DNA of 64,000 bases from Acidobacteriota bacterium (GTDB taxonomy: Bacteria; Pseudomonadota; Alphaproteobacteria; Caulobacterales; Hyphomonadaceae): the NCBI GenBank assembly GCA_016712445.1, contig JADJRB010000001.1:310001-374000 (forward strand), given 5' to 3'. The notes beneath the pieces were generated by a model, which was not told the origin of the DNA, did not search any database, and was given only the letters and a program-made list of their open reading frames with translations. Within the stretch, counting starts at the first letter, position 1. Each line of letters starts with the position of its first letter. Below are positions 13,922-21,989 of the stretch, one piece after another. Position numbers and translations under genes: made by a program.

Positions 13922-15223
13922 CTATTTGCGCCAGATCGCGGCGAGGGACGGGTCTTCGACGCCGCCTTCGTACTTGCGCAGTTCGTTGCGGCCGACGACC
14001 ATGTGGTGGACTTCGTCCGGGCCATCCGCGAGGCGCAGGGTGCGCTGGCTGGCATACATGCGGGCGAGCGGGGTCCATTGCGAGACGCCGGTGGCGCCGT
14101 GGATCTGGATCGCGTCGTCGATGATCTTGCAGACGCGCTCCGGCACCATGGCTTTCACCATCGAGATCCAGATGCGGGCTTCCTTGTTGCCGAGGACGTC
14201 CATCGCCTTGGCAGCTTTCAGCACCATCATGCGCATCGCTTCGATCTCGATACGCGCGCGGCTGATGATCTCGGTATTGCCGCCGAGTTTCGCCAGCGGG
14301 CGGCCGAAGGCTTCACGGCTGAGGCCGCGGATGCACATCAGGTCAAGCGCGCGCTCGGCCTGGCCGATGGAGCGCATGCAGTGGTGGATACGGCCCGGGC
14401 CGAGGCGGACCTGGGAAATCTCGAAGCCGCGGCCTTCGCCGAGCAGCATGTTTTCCTTCGGCACACGGACGTTCTCGAAGCGCAGGTGCATGTGGCCGTG
14501 CGGGGCATCGGGCTCACCGAACACGTGCATCGGGCCGACGATGGTGACACCCGGATGCGGCAGCGGGACGAGGATCTGCGACTGCTGGCGGTTGACGTCC
14601 GGCCCGTTATTGGAGCGGCACATCACGATCATGATCTTGCAGCGCGGATCGCCGGCGCCGGAGGCATAATACTTTTCGCCGTTCAGCACATATTCGTCGC
14701 CGTCGAGTTCGCACTTCATCGAGACGTTCTTGGCGTCCGACGAAGCCATGTGCGGCTCGGTCATCACATAGGCCGAGCGGATCTTGCCTTCGAGCAGCGG
14801 CTTCAGCCACTTCTCTTTCTGGGCCGGCGTGCCGACGCGCTCGAGCACTTCCATGTTGCCGGTGTCGGGGGCCGAGCAGTTCATGGTTTCGGAGGCCATC
14901 GGGTTCTTGCCGAGTTCGGCGGCGATGTAGGCATAGTCGAGGTTCGACAGGCCTTCGCCGGTTTCGGCGTCCGGCAGGAAGAAGTTCCAGAGGCCCTGCT
15001 TCTTGGCTTCGTCCTTGGCTTTCTCGAGGCACTCGAGCTGGCCGGGCGCGTAGCTCCAGATGTTCGGATTGCCTTCGCCGAGGCGGTGGAACTCGACGCT
15101 CATCGGGTTCACGACTTCGGCAATGAATTTCACGACATGGTCGTAGAGGGGGCGCACCCCTTCCGACATCCGCAGGTCGTTCAGGTCGGCGGGCTCGGCG
15201 CCGGTGCGTTGAGTGTCAGGCAT
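13922..15223 (-). CDS. Acyl-CoA dehydrogenase family protein
   Basis: A 433-aa flavoenzyme that should oxidise an acyl-CoA at the alpha-beta bond and pass electrons to ETF. Typical motifs are SYAPGQLECLEKAKDEAKK early on, CSAPDTGNMEVL, YVMTEPHMASSDAKN (FAD/substrate loop), and the C-terminal IQIHGATGVSQWTPLARMYA and LRLADGPDEVHHMVVGR. That ending is characteristic of the ACAD10/ACAD11-like subgroup. The start at 15223 is set by GAGAGGAAACAGACCC upstream; the longer open frame has no homology. Terminated at 13868-13896. Confidence 0.9.
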   Translation of the reverse strand: MPDTQRTGAEPADLNDLRMSEGVRPLYDHVVKFIAEVVNPMSVEFHRLGEGNPNIWSYAPGQLECLEKAKDEAKKQGLWNFFLPDAETGEGLSNLDYAYIAAELGKNPMASETMNCSAPDTGNMEVLERVGTPAQKEKWLKPLLEGKIRSAYVMTEPHMASSDAKNVSMKCELDGDEYVLNGEKYYASGAGDPRCKIMIVMCRSNNGPDVNRQQSQILVPLPHPGVTIVGPMHVFGEPDAPHGHMHLRFENVRVPKENMLLGEGRGFEISQVRLGPGRIHHCMRSIGQAERALDLMCIRGLSREAFGRPLAKLGGNTEIISRARIEIEAMRMMVLKAAKAMDVLGNKEARIWISMVKAMVPERVCKIIDDAIQIHGATGVSQWTPLARMYASQRTLRLADGPDEVHHMVVGRNELRKYEGGVEDPSLAAIWRK

Positions 15224-15353
15224 GGGTCTGTTTCCTCTCCCAAGGTTCACGTTTTTTGCTGTGGCTGCCGGCCACGCTAGCTGAGGCGCCGGGGTGGGCG
15301 CAAATTCTTTCTGGCTCTCGCGGCGCCGCAGAGACTCGGCTAAGGCGCGAGGG

Positions 15354-16100
15354 ATGAGCACCTTTGCGGCCATCCTGATCCTTGCCACGGTCCTTGTGTC
15401 GGCCTTCATCTCCGGCATTTTCGGGATGGTCGGCGGGCTGATCCTGATGGGCGTGCTGGCCGCCACGCTTCCCGTTGCGACCGCCATGGTCGTCCACGGC
15501 ACCATCCAGATGGTCTCCAACGGCTACCGGGCGATCCTCTGGCGCAAGTATATCAACTGGCGCGTCTTTGCCCGGTACGCGGCCGGGTCGCTGGCTGCCC
15601 TGCTGCTGCTGGTCAGCGTCGCCTGGCGTCCGCAGGCGCAGGTCGTCTACATCCTGCTGGGCCTGACCTCGATGCTCGTCTGGCTGCCGCGGCGCTGGGT
15701 CCGGCTGGACATACTCCACCGTGGCCAGGCGGAACTGGCGGGTTTTGCCGTGCAGGCCCTGAATACGCTGGGCGGTGTAGCGGGCCCGCTGCTCGACATC
15801 TTTTTTGTCAAGACCGACATGGACCGGCGCGCGATCGTCGCGACCAAGGCCGTGACGCAGGTTCTGGCCCATCTTGTGAAGATTGCGTTCTGGAGCTTTC
15901 CCGTGATTGCCGCTGCCGGGGCGAGCGCCTTCCCGCCGGCCTGGTTCTTTGTCCTTGCGGTCCCGCTCTCGATGCTCGGCACGACTCTCGGCGGCAAGCT
16001 GCTCGAGCGCATGAGTGATGTCGACTTCAAGCGGGAGATGAAATGGCTGGTCACCGCGATTGGCGCGGCGATGCTGCTGAAGGCGGCGGGATGGCTTTAA
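15354..16100 (+). CDS. TauE/SafE-family sulfite or anion exporter
   Basis: A 248-aa inner-membrane protein with about eight hydrophobic helices. The two TauE/SafE half-repeats are visible: GIFGMVGGLILMGVLAATLPVATAMVVHGTIQMVSNGYRA, and later FAVQALNTLGGVAGPLLDIFF and ATKAVTQVLAHLVKI. The family moves sulfur oxyanions or organic acids; the substrate here is unknown. The start at 15354 gives the first helix directly. Upstream frame is rejected as leader. It diverges from the acyl-CoA dehydrogenase gene. Confidence 0.85.
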   Translation: MSTFAAILILATVLVSAFISGIFGMVGGLILMGVLAATLPVATAMVVHGTIQMVSNGYRAILWRKYINWRVFARYAAGSLAALLLLVSVAWRPQAQVVYILLGLTSMLVWLPRRWVRLDILHRGQAELAGFAVQALNTLGGVAGPLLDIFFVKTDMDRRAIVATKAVTQVLAHLVKIAFWSFPVIAAAGASAFPPAWFFVLAVPLSMLGTTLGGKLLERMSDVDFKREMKWLVTAIGAAMLLKAAGWL

Positions 16101-16188
16101 CACGGCAGTCATGCCGGAACTCCACTTCCTGCCCGTGCTTTTGCCTCAGACTCGACTATTCGGCCAATTAATTTTATGAAACACCCAC

Positions 16189-16203
16189 ATCACTGTCCGT
16201 GAT
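16189..16203. promoter_or_regulatory. ATCAC-N5-GTGAT inverted repeat before the LysR gene
   Basis: A perfect 5-5-5 inverted repeat just upstream of the LysR start codon (17 bp before). LysR boxes are usually short palindromes of this size (T-N11-A type), so autoregulation is possible. The short arms make chance plausible. Confidence 0.3.
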
Positions 16204-16219
16204 AGTAGGATTTCCGCCG

Positions 16220-17113
16220 ATGAACCTGCGCAGTCTCGACCTCAACCTCCTGCCCGTGCTGGAAGCCATCTATACCGAGCGCAGCCTGACCCGCGCGAGC
16301 GAGTCCCTGCACCTGACCCAGCCGGCCGTCAGCAACGCCCTGTCGCGGCTGCGGCTGCACTTTGAAGACCCGCTGTTCGTGCGCGAGGGACGCGGCGTGA
16401 AGCCGACCGCGATGGCCGAAGCGCTGATGCCGGCGGTGCGCGATGCGCTTGACCGGCTGCGGGCGGGGCTGGAGCCGCGCTCCGATTTCCATGCCGAACG
16501 CTCGACGCGGGTGTTCAACATTTCCGGCCGCGATGCCGGCGCCTACATGTTCGCGCCGCCGCTTTCCCGGCGGCTGGAAACCGAGGCGCCGGGGGTGCGC
16601 ATCTCGTGGAGCCAGATCGACCGGGGGGCGATTTCGACCGACCTCGCCTCCGGACGGCTGGATCTCGCCATCGACGTGCCGGACCTGCGCGGCGCCAGCA
16701 TGGAACGCCAGACGCTGATCGCGACGCCGTATGCCTGCATGGTCTCGCCGGACCATCCGTATGCGAAGCGAAAGATGAAGGTGGAGGACTTCCTTTCGCT
16801 GCGCCACATCGCAGTGTCGAGCCGGCGCGAGGGGCGCAGCCTCGTCGAGGAAATGGCGCGCGCAGCCGGCTTCCGGATCACGCCGGTGCTGCGCCTGCCG
16901 CACCACCTGCCCGCCATCGAGACCGTGCGGCAGACGCACCTTGCGCTGGTGGCGCCGCGGCCGATGGCGGAAGCTTCTGGCCTCGTGGTGCTGGAACTGC
17001 CGGGCGAAGTGCCGAAGCTGGACAGCGTGCTCTACTGGAGCCGCGAAAACTCTATGGACCCGGCGCTGACCTGGCTGCGCGGGGTACTGGTGGAAATTGC
17101 GGCCGAGCTTTGA
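16220..17113 (+). CDS. LysR-family transcriptional regulator
   Basis: A 297-aa regulator. The N-terminal helix-turn-helix MNLRSLDLNLLPVLEAIYTE...LTRASESLHLTQPAVSNALSRLR is standard for the NodD/NahR-like branch of LysR proteins. The C-terminal substrate-binding-like domain spans about residues 90-295, with the phrase GAYMFAPPLSRRLE typical of that branch. The start at 16220 is preferred to 16199 because GTAGGA is then nine bases upstream. It is convergent with the antiporter gene, so its target is not obvious from the context. Confidence 0.9.
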   Translation: MNLRSLDLNLLPVLEAIYTERSLTRASESLHLTQPAVSNALSRLRLHFEDPLFVREGRGVKPTAMAEALMPAVRDALDRLRAGLEPRSDFHAERSTRVFNISGRDAGAYMFAPPLSRRLETEAPGVRISWSQIDRGAISTDLASGRLDLAIDVPDLRGASMERQTLIATPYACMVSPDHPYAKRKMKVEDFLSLRHIAVSSRREGRSLVEEMARAAGFRITPVLRLPHHLPAIETVRQTHLALVAPRPMAEASGLVVLELPGEVPKLDSVLYWSRENSMDPALTWLRGVLVEIAAEL

Positions 17114-17118
17114 CGGCG

Positions 17119-18876
17119 TCAGGCGCGCCGGTATTCCTCGTCGCGTGCCACAGCGATCCGGTCACGGACGGTTTCCGTATCGTAGCCGAACACTTCCAGC
17201 GCGATGCGCGCCATCTGCAGGCCGGATTCGATCGCCTCGGGCACGACATGGTCGGCGCCGGCGGCGACGAGGCGGACCATGTGGTCGCCGTCATGGGCGC
17301 GGGCCAGCACTAGCAGGTCGGGGCGCAGCTCCAGAGCGGCGCGCACCATCTGTTCGGCCCGCGCGGCATCGTCGACCGTGACGATCAGCATGGCCGCCTC
17401 CTCGATGCCGGCGGCGCGCAGGAATTCGGCGCGGGCAGCGTCAGCGACATAGGCATGCAGGCCGGCGGCGCGGGCGAGCTTGATCTTGTCGGGCTCGCGG
17501 TCGAGTGCCAGAAGCGCCGCGTCTTCCTCGGCGAGCAAGCGCGCGACCGATTGGCCAACGCGGCCATAGCCCGCAAGGATGACGTGGCCGGTCAGTTCGC
17601 TGAAATCCATCTGCGGCGGCAGGCTGCCCGGCCCGGTCTTCTGGCGCCGCGCAAGGCGCAGGCCGAGCTGGCCGAGGAGCGGCGTGAGCAGCATCGAGAG
17701 GCCCGCCACTGCCGAGGCGAAAATGGCGACGTCCGTTGGAAGGGCCTGGCCGGCCTGCGCAGCGGTCAGCACGACAAAGGCGAACTCACCGGCCGGCGCG
17801 AGTAGCAGCGCCGCTTCCAGCGACAAGGCATGCGCGCCGGCAAACAGGCGGCAGGCGAGATAGGCGATCGCGACCTTGAAGACGACCAGCGCCGTCACAG
17901 CGGCAAAGATCCAGCCGATGTGCAGGGCAATGGCGGTGAGGTTCAGGCTCATGCCGACCGTCATGAAGAACAGGCCGAGCAGCAGGCCCTTGAAGGGCTC
18001 AAGGTCGACTTCGGTCTGGTGCTTGAACTCGGTCTCGCCGACGAGGAGGCCGGCGAGGAACGCGCCGAGGGCGAGCGACAGGCCGGCGCTGTAGGTGATG
18101 GCGGCGGCGCCGACGACCGTGAGCAAGGTCAGCGCCATCAGGAAGTCGCGCCCGCCGCTCATGGCGGCCAGGTGGAACACGCGGCCAAGGGCGAAGCGGC
18201 CGAGCGCATAGATCACGGCGACCGCGATCAGCCCGCGCACCAGCGCGTCGAGCAGCACGCCGCCCATGTTCGCCTCGGTCTTCATCGCCGCGAAGCCGAC
18301 GAAGATGAGGATCGGCGCGACGAGCATGTCCTGGAACAGCAGCACGCCGAGCGTGGCGCGCCCGACCGGCTGGGCGGCGCGCTTCGACTCCACGAGCACC
18401 TGCATGACGATGGCCGTGGACGAGAGCGCCAGCGCGAGCCCGATGATCATGGCCACCGGCAGGTCGAGCCCGAATCCAAGCCCGACGCCGGCGATGACTA
18501 GCGCGCTGAGGCCGGCCTGAAGGCCGCCCGCGCCGACCACCACCTTGCGCAGGGCCCAGAGCTTCTCGAACGAGAATTCGACGCCAAGCAGGAACAGGAG
18601 GAACAGCACGCCGAGCTCGGCGAACGGCAGCGCCGCTTCGGGCGAGGAGATCGAGAAGTATTCGAGGACCGGCGTTTCCTGCGCGAGGCGGCCCAGCGCG
18701 AAGGGACCTAGCGCGAGGCCGGCGACCATGAAGGCGATGACGGTGGGGATGCGGATGAAGCGCATCGCGGGCACAAGGATGCCTGCGGCAATCAGGAAGA
18801 CGAGCAGGTCCTTGATCAGCGTATGGCTGGGACCATGGCTGGCAGCTTCAGCGGCGTGTTCGATCACCTGTTCCAT
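17119..18876 (-). CDS. KefB/YbaL-type CPA2 cation:proton antiporter with TrkA-N domain
   Basis: A 585-aa membrane transporter. Residues about 20-400 hold 12 or so helices of the CPA2 family, including GVLFLLFLLGVEFSFEKL and SSTAIVMQVLVESKRAAQPVGRATLGVLLFQD. Residues about 415-540 form a Rossmann RCK/TrkA-N domain starting GHVILAGYGRVGQSVARLLAEE, which binds NAD(H) or nucleotides and gates the channel. Family members exchange K+ or Na+ for protons and protect against electrophile or pH stress. No ancillary subunit gene is adjacent. The N-terminal HAAEAASHGPSHT is His-rich. Confidence 0.9.
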   Translation of the reverse strand: MEQVIEHAAEAASHGPSHTLIKDLLVFLIAAGILVPAMRFIRIPTVIAFMVAGLALGPFALGRLAQETPVLEYFSISSPEAALPFAELGVLFLLFLLGVEFSFEKLWALRKVVVGAGGLQAGLSALVIAGVGLGFGLDLPVAMIIGLALALSSTAIVMQVLVESKRAAQPVGRATLGVLLFQDMLVAPILIFVGFAAMKTEANMGGVLLDALVRGLIAVAVIYALGRFALGRVFHLAAMSGGRDFLMALTLLTVVGAAAITYSAGLSLALGAFLAGLLVGETEFKHQTEVDLEPFKGLLLGLFFMTVGMSLNLTAIALHIGWIFAAVTALVVFKVAIAYLACRLFAGAHALSLEAALLLAPAGEFAFVVLTAAQAGQALPTDVAIFASAVAGLSMLLTPLLGQLGLRLARRQKTGPGSLPPQMDFSELTGHVILAGYGRVGQSVARLLAEEDAALLALDREPDKIKLARAAGLHAYVADAARAEFLRAAGIEEAAMLIVTVDDAARAEQMVRAALELRPDLLVLARAHDGDHMVRLVAAGADHVVPEAIESGLQMARIALEVFGYDTETVRDRIAVARDEEYRRA

Positions 18877-18986
18877 TCCGCCTCCTTCCTGCCTGATGGA
18901 GGCTACACTAAGCAGCCGGGGAGTCGCTTGTCAGCCCCGCGCGAACAAGAAGGGCCGAATGGCGGGCCCGCGCGCGCGTTTCTCAG

Positions 18987-19238
18987 TCAGATCGCGGCGT
19001 CGCCGGGTGCGGACACGGCGGCGCTGGCAGGCGCGCCGAAATCGAGCAGGTCGCCGGGCTTGCAGTCCAGCACCTCGCAGAGCTTGGCCAGCGTCTCGAA
19101 ACGCACGCCCTTCACCTTGCCGGATTTCATCAGCGACAGGTTCGCCTCGGTGATGCCGATGGCGGCGGCGAGGTCTTTCGCCTTCATCTTGCGGCGGGCG
19201 AGCATCACATCGAGCGTGACGATGATTTCGCGCTGCAT
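18987..19238 (-). CDS. XRE-family (YozG-like) small transcriptional regulator
   Basis: An 83-aa protein that is almost entirely a Cro/CI-type helix-turn-helix (LDVMLARRKMKAKDLAAAIGITEANLSLMKSGKVKGVRFETLAKLCEVLDCKPGDLL). Small regulators of exactly this form are regularly paired with DUF2975 membrane proteins. Here the ATG overlaps the DUF2975 stop by one base (TGATG), so the two are coupled. It probably represses its own operon, and an AT-rich palindrome at 19793-19815 is the likely site. Confidence 0.88.
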   Translation of the reverse strand: MQREIIVTLDVMLARRKMKAKDLAAAIGITEANLSLMKSGKVKGVRFETLAKLCEVLDCKPGDLLDFGAPASAAVSAPGDAAI

Positions 19239-19756
19239 CAGATGATCTGGTCGCTGTCGGTCTTGAGGCGGATGCCTTCGGCGAACGCGTGGCTGAGACC
19301 GAGGATGGCGAGACCCATGGCGCCCGTGCCGAGGGCGAGATCGTTGACATGCCAGATGAAGCCGCGCCCGTCGCCGGTCGTCCAGCTGAGCAGGGTCGGC
19401 ACGATGATCGCGCTCGCAGCGGCGGCCCAGATGAGACCGCTGCCGGCGCTGCGAAGCGTTTTCAGGTTGCGCGCGGTGAACACTTCGCCCTCGCCGGTGC
19501 GGCCGAACAGTCCGGCGAAATCACCCAGCACGCCGATGATGATGAAGGTGGGCAGGTTGACGAGCAGCGCGAGGAGGAAGGCGTTGAGCACGTCTTTCCA
19601 GTTCTCGTGCGTCACCACGACCGAACCGACACGGCCCGCAATCTCGGCAACGACCGACAAGAGCATGCCGACGATCACAACAATGGCGGCGACGGACAGC
19701 CAGGACGTGTCGCGCAGGTCGCTGGCGGAACGGTCGGCTGTGGATTGGTCCGGCAT
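19238..19756 (-). CDS. DUF2975 membrane protein
   Basis: A 172-aa integral membrane protein with four hydrophobic segments (around residues 20-45, 62-84, 105-126 and 138-160). The phrase GEVFTARNLKTLRSAGSGLIW is typical of DUF2975, whose members are consistently encoded with a small XRE regulator as here. The biochemical role of the family is unknown. Proposals include membrane sensing or growth-phase control (inference). It is the first gene of a two-gene operon. Confidence 0.85.
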   Translation of the reverse strand: MPDQSTADRSASDLRDTSWLSVAAIVVIVGMLLSVVAEIAGRVGSVVVTHENWKDVLNAFLLALLVNLPTFIIIGVLGDFAGLFGRTGEGEVFTARNLKTLRSAGSGLIWAAAASAIIVPTLLSWTTGDGRGFIWHVNDLALGTGAMGLAILGLSHAFAEGIRLKTDSDQII

Positions 19757-19792
19757 GGGGCATCTCCTTGTTCAGGAGGTTGGATAGCCCAA

Positions 19793-19815
19793 AAATTATT
19801 GTGTAGCAATAATTT
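19793..19815. promoter_or_regulatory. AT-rich palindrome upstream of the DUF2975-XRE operon
   Basis: AAATTATTG - TGTAG - CAATAATTT is a perfect inverted repeat with 9-bp arms, strikingly AT-rich in this GC-rich DNA. It is 36 bp upstream of the DUF2975 start. It overlaps a second pair, TAGCAA (19804-19809) and TTGCTA (19820-19825). An operator for the XRE protein fits best. It might instead be a weak terminator of the preceding gene. Confidence 0.5.
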
Positions 19816-19837
19816 CTTTTTGCTAAAAGCCATTTTC

Positions 19838-20599
19838 TTATTGCGGTTGATCCTGCGCCCGGATTTCGCGCGCGCCTTCGATGCTCTGCTTGCTCGGGCG
19901 GGCGCCACCTTCCAGCAACGCGAGGATGTCGCGGGCATCTTCGAGCTGTTCGGACACAGCGGAGCGAAGCGAAGCCTGCGCCAGCATGGCTGCTTCGATG
20001 CGGGATTGCGCAGCTTTGAGCTGGTCCGGATCATAAGCGAGCACCGAACGCCCGGCGCCGCGCCGCGCGCCGGTGTCATCGAACTCGACCGCATCGAAGA
20101 GCGGGTCTTCGTCAAACATGATCGAGAGCGTGGCAGGATACACAAAGGCATTGCGCTCAATGCGCTGGTCAAAGCGGATCAGGGCGGCGCTGAGCTCGGC
20201 GTTGCGGATCAGGCGAAGGTCACCGTCCGAAACCACCTGGAGATAGACGGCCGAGCGCGGCGATTGGCGGCCGAGATTGATCGAATTGAGAATCCAGTCC
20301 TTCACCTCGGCATCATCCGCCGGCACCTCACCGCCGCGCAGCGCCTTGACGAGACTGCGCGAGGCCGCCTGGTAGCGGGTAATGTTTTCGAGGGAGGTTT
20401 CCAGTTCGCTTTCGATCCCCTTGAATTCGGCGTGCAGGGCGCCGACCAGATAGTCCGCATGCGCACGCTCGGCGCGGGCAGAATTCCAGTTCGCAACCTG
20501 CGTCGCGACAAAGACACCGAGCACGACGATCAGGAAGTCGATCGCGATGGCGGTCCATTCCTGCTTGCGGACATGGTCGATGACGCGGCGCAGCAGCAT
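19838..20599 (-). CDS. Single-TM hypothetical protein (DUF6090-like)
   Basis: A 253-aa protein with one N-terminal transmembrane helix (WTAIAIDFLIVVLGVFVATQVANWN) after a short basic stretch, then a long, mostly helical soluble domain predicted to be periplasmic. The motif IVVLGVFVATQVANWN is seen in a group of uncharacterised bacterial proteins (DUF6090-like; my assignment is from memory). The C-terminal part is Glu/Arg-rich with coiled-coil character. No function can be given. The DUF2975 operon lies downstream in the same direction. Confidence 0.65.
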   Translation of the reverse strand: MLLRRVIDHVRKQEWTAIAIDFLIVVLGVFVATQVANWNSARAERAHADYLVGALHAEFKGIESELETSLENITRYQAASRSLVKALRGGEVPADDAEVKDWILNSINLGRQSPRSAVYLQVVSDGDLRLIRNAELSAALIRFDQRIERNAFVYPATLSIMFDEDPLFDAVEFDDTGARRGAGRSVLAYDPDQLKAAQSRIEAAMLAQASLRSAVSEQLEDARDILALLEGGARPSKQSIEGAREIRAQDQPQ

Positions 20600-20664
20600 T
20601 CGGCATCCCCCCGGAGCGCTAAGTCAGGCGACCGTAAGCAGATTGCGGCCGTGTGGCTAGCGCC

Positions 20665-21333
20665 TCAGGCCTTCACGGTGGGCGCGATGATGTCGGCGAC
20701 CGGCTTTCGCAGGAGGCGCTTGTTGCCCGCGAAGGCGGCGGCGGGGAGCGCGGCGAGGCGCGTGGCCTCGGCCATTGCTTCGGCGAGGAGCTGGTCAGCC
20801 GGGACGACCTTGTCGAGATAGCCGGCTTTCACTGCCTCCTCGGGATCGAACAGCGTGCCGTTGATGACAGACTCCGACATGTATTGCGGGTTGAGACGAG
20901 CCTTGCAGAGCTCCAGCGCGAAGACCGGGAGGGTCATGCCGATCTGGGTTTCGTTGGCGCCGATCCTGTAGGGGCCCGGCACGCCGATGCGCTTGTCGCA
21001 GCCGAGCAGGATGAAACAGCCCATGGCGATGCCGTGGCCTGTGCAGGCCGCGATGACCGGCATGGGCAGGGTGAACAGTCGCAGCGCCAGCGCGCCGCCG
21101 CCATTGACGAGGGCGCGCACGTCTTCCGGCGCGGAGCCCATGATGACCTTGAGGTCGAACCCCGCAGAGAACCGGTCTGGCCGGCCCATCAGCACGACGG
21201 CTTTCGCCTCCTTCTCTGCCGTGTCGAGCGCGGCGTTCAGCGAGGCGAGCATGGCGGGGCTGATGGCGTTGGCCTTGCCGTCATCCATCGTGATGAGGGC
21301 GACGTCGTTTTCGATTTTGACGGTGGCGGTCAT
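20665..21333 (-). CDS. Enoyl-CoA hydratase/isomerase (crotonase) family protein
   Basis: A 222-aa crotonase-fold protein, short for the family (usually about 260). It retains the oxyanion segments: RFSAGFDLKVI (residues 52-62) and CTGHGIAMGCFILLGCDKRIG (about 97-117), and ends in a helix carrying NKRLLRKP. One catalytic Glu is not obvious, since GANETQIGM supplies the only candidate. Hydration or isomerisation of a CoA thioester is expected; the exact substrate is unknown. The start at 21333 gives the usual MTATVKIEND beginning. A 130-bp palindromic repeat lies between it and tadA. Confidence 0.8.
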   Translation of the reverse strand: MTATVKIENDVALITMDDGKANAISPAMLASLNAALDTAEKEAKAVVLMGRPDRFSAGFDLKVIMGSAPEDVRALVNGGGALALRLFTLPMPVIAACTGHGIAMGCFILLGCDKRIGVPGPYRIGANETQIGMTLPVFALELCKARLNPQYMSESVINGTLFDPEEAVKAGYLDKVVPADQLLAEAMAEATRLAALPAAAFAGNKRLLRKPVADIIAPTVKA

Positions 21334-21388
21334 GGAAGGCTCCTGGGTTTGGAGAGAGCTTCGGCATGGTGACACTGGGGAAAGCAAG

Positions 21389-21521
21389 AGCCCCCTCCGT
21401 CAGTCCGCCTCGCGGACTGCCACCTCCCCCGTGAACGGGGGAGGATAAGGGAGCTCCGGGTGCGACCTCATCCTCCCCTGCGAAGCGGGGGAGGTGGCCG
21501 CGAAGCGGACGGAGGGGGACT
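21389..21521. repeat. Long imperfect palindromic intergenic element (133 bp)
   Basis: The outer arms AGCCCCCTCCGTC...TCCGC and GCGGA...CGGAGGGGGACT pair across the whole element. Inside are three smaller hairpins: the GTCCGCCTCGCGGAC type, CCTCCCCC/GGGGGAGG with loop GTGAAC, and CCTCCCC/GGGGGAGG. It lies between a crotonase gene and tadA, both on the minus strand. It is probably a dispersed, non-coding palindromic element of alphaproteobacteria; the transcript would be strongly folded. Other copies were not found in this window. Confidence 0.75.
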
Positions 21522-21525
21522 TTGC

Positions 21526-21987
21526 CTATCTCCTCCGTTCCCGGAAGAACCCGCGCAGTAAATCCCCTGCCTCGACATCATTCGCATCGTCCTGCTCGAC
21601 TTCCGGGCGCCAATGGCAGGTTGGCTGCTGGAAGAAACGGGGGCCGTTAACGACCGCGCCGCCCTTCGGATCGGCGGCGGCATAGATGAGCTTGCCGATG
21701 CGCGCGAAACTGATCGCGCCGGCGCACATCGCGCAGGGCTCCAGGGTGACATAGAGGTGCAGGCCGGTAAGGCGGTAGTTGCCGAGCTTCGCCGCCGCCG
21801 AACGGATGGCGATGATCTCGGCATGCGCCGTCGGGTCGTGGCCCATGACGGGCGCATTGGCGCCTTCACCGAGGATTTCGCCGGTGGCGGGATCAACGAT
21901 CACGGCGCCCACCGGCACTTCGCCGCCCCAGGCCGCGAGGCGGGCAAGCTCAAGCGCGCGGGACATGGGCGAGAGGGCGGCGGGCAT
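21526..21987 (-). CDS. tadA: tRNA-specific adenosine deaminase
   Basis: TadA converts the wobble adenosine of tRNA-Arg (ACG) to inosine. The 153-aa protein has the zinc site His55-Ala-Glu57 (PTAHAEII) and PCAMC with Cys85 and Cys88, plus LGNYRLTGLHLYVTLE and the family phrase DPKGGAVVNGP. The ATG at 21987 is three bases after the crotonase stop; ATG at 21966 is an alternative that still gives an intact domain. Being next to rsmD, as here, is common in alphaproteobacteria. Confidence 0.92.
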   Translation of the reverse strand: MPAALSPMSRALELARLAAWGGEVPVGAVIVDPATGEILGEGANAPVMGHDPTAHAEIIAIRSAAAKLGNYRLTGLHLYVTLEPCAMCAGAISFARIGKLIYAAADPKGGAVVNGPRFFQQPTCHWRPEVEQDDANDVEAGDLLRGFFRERRR

Positions 21988-21989
21988 GC

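Noticed and set aside
13811..15280. 489-aa open frame on the plus strand across the acyl-CoA dehydrogenase
   Set aside because: Same reason; the sense frame has all acyl-CoA dehydrogenase motifs.
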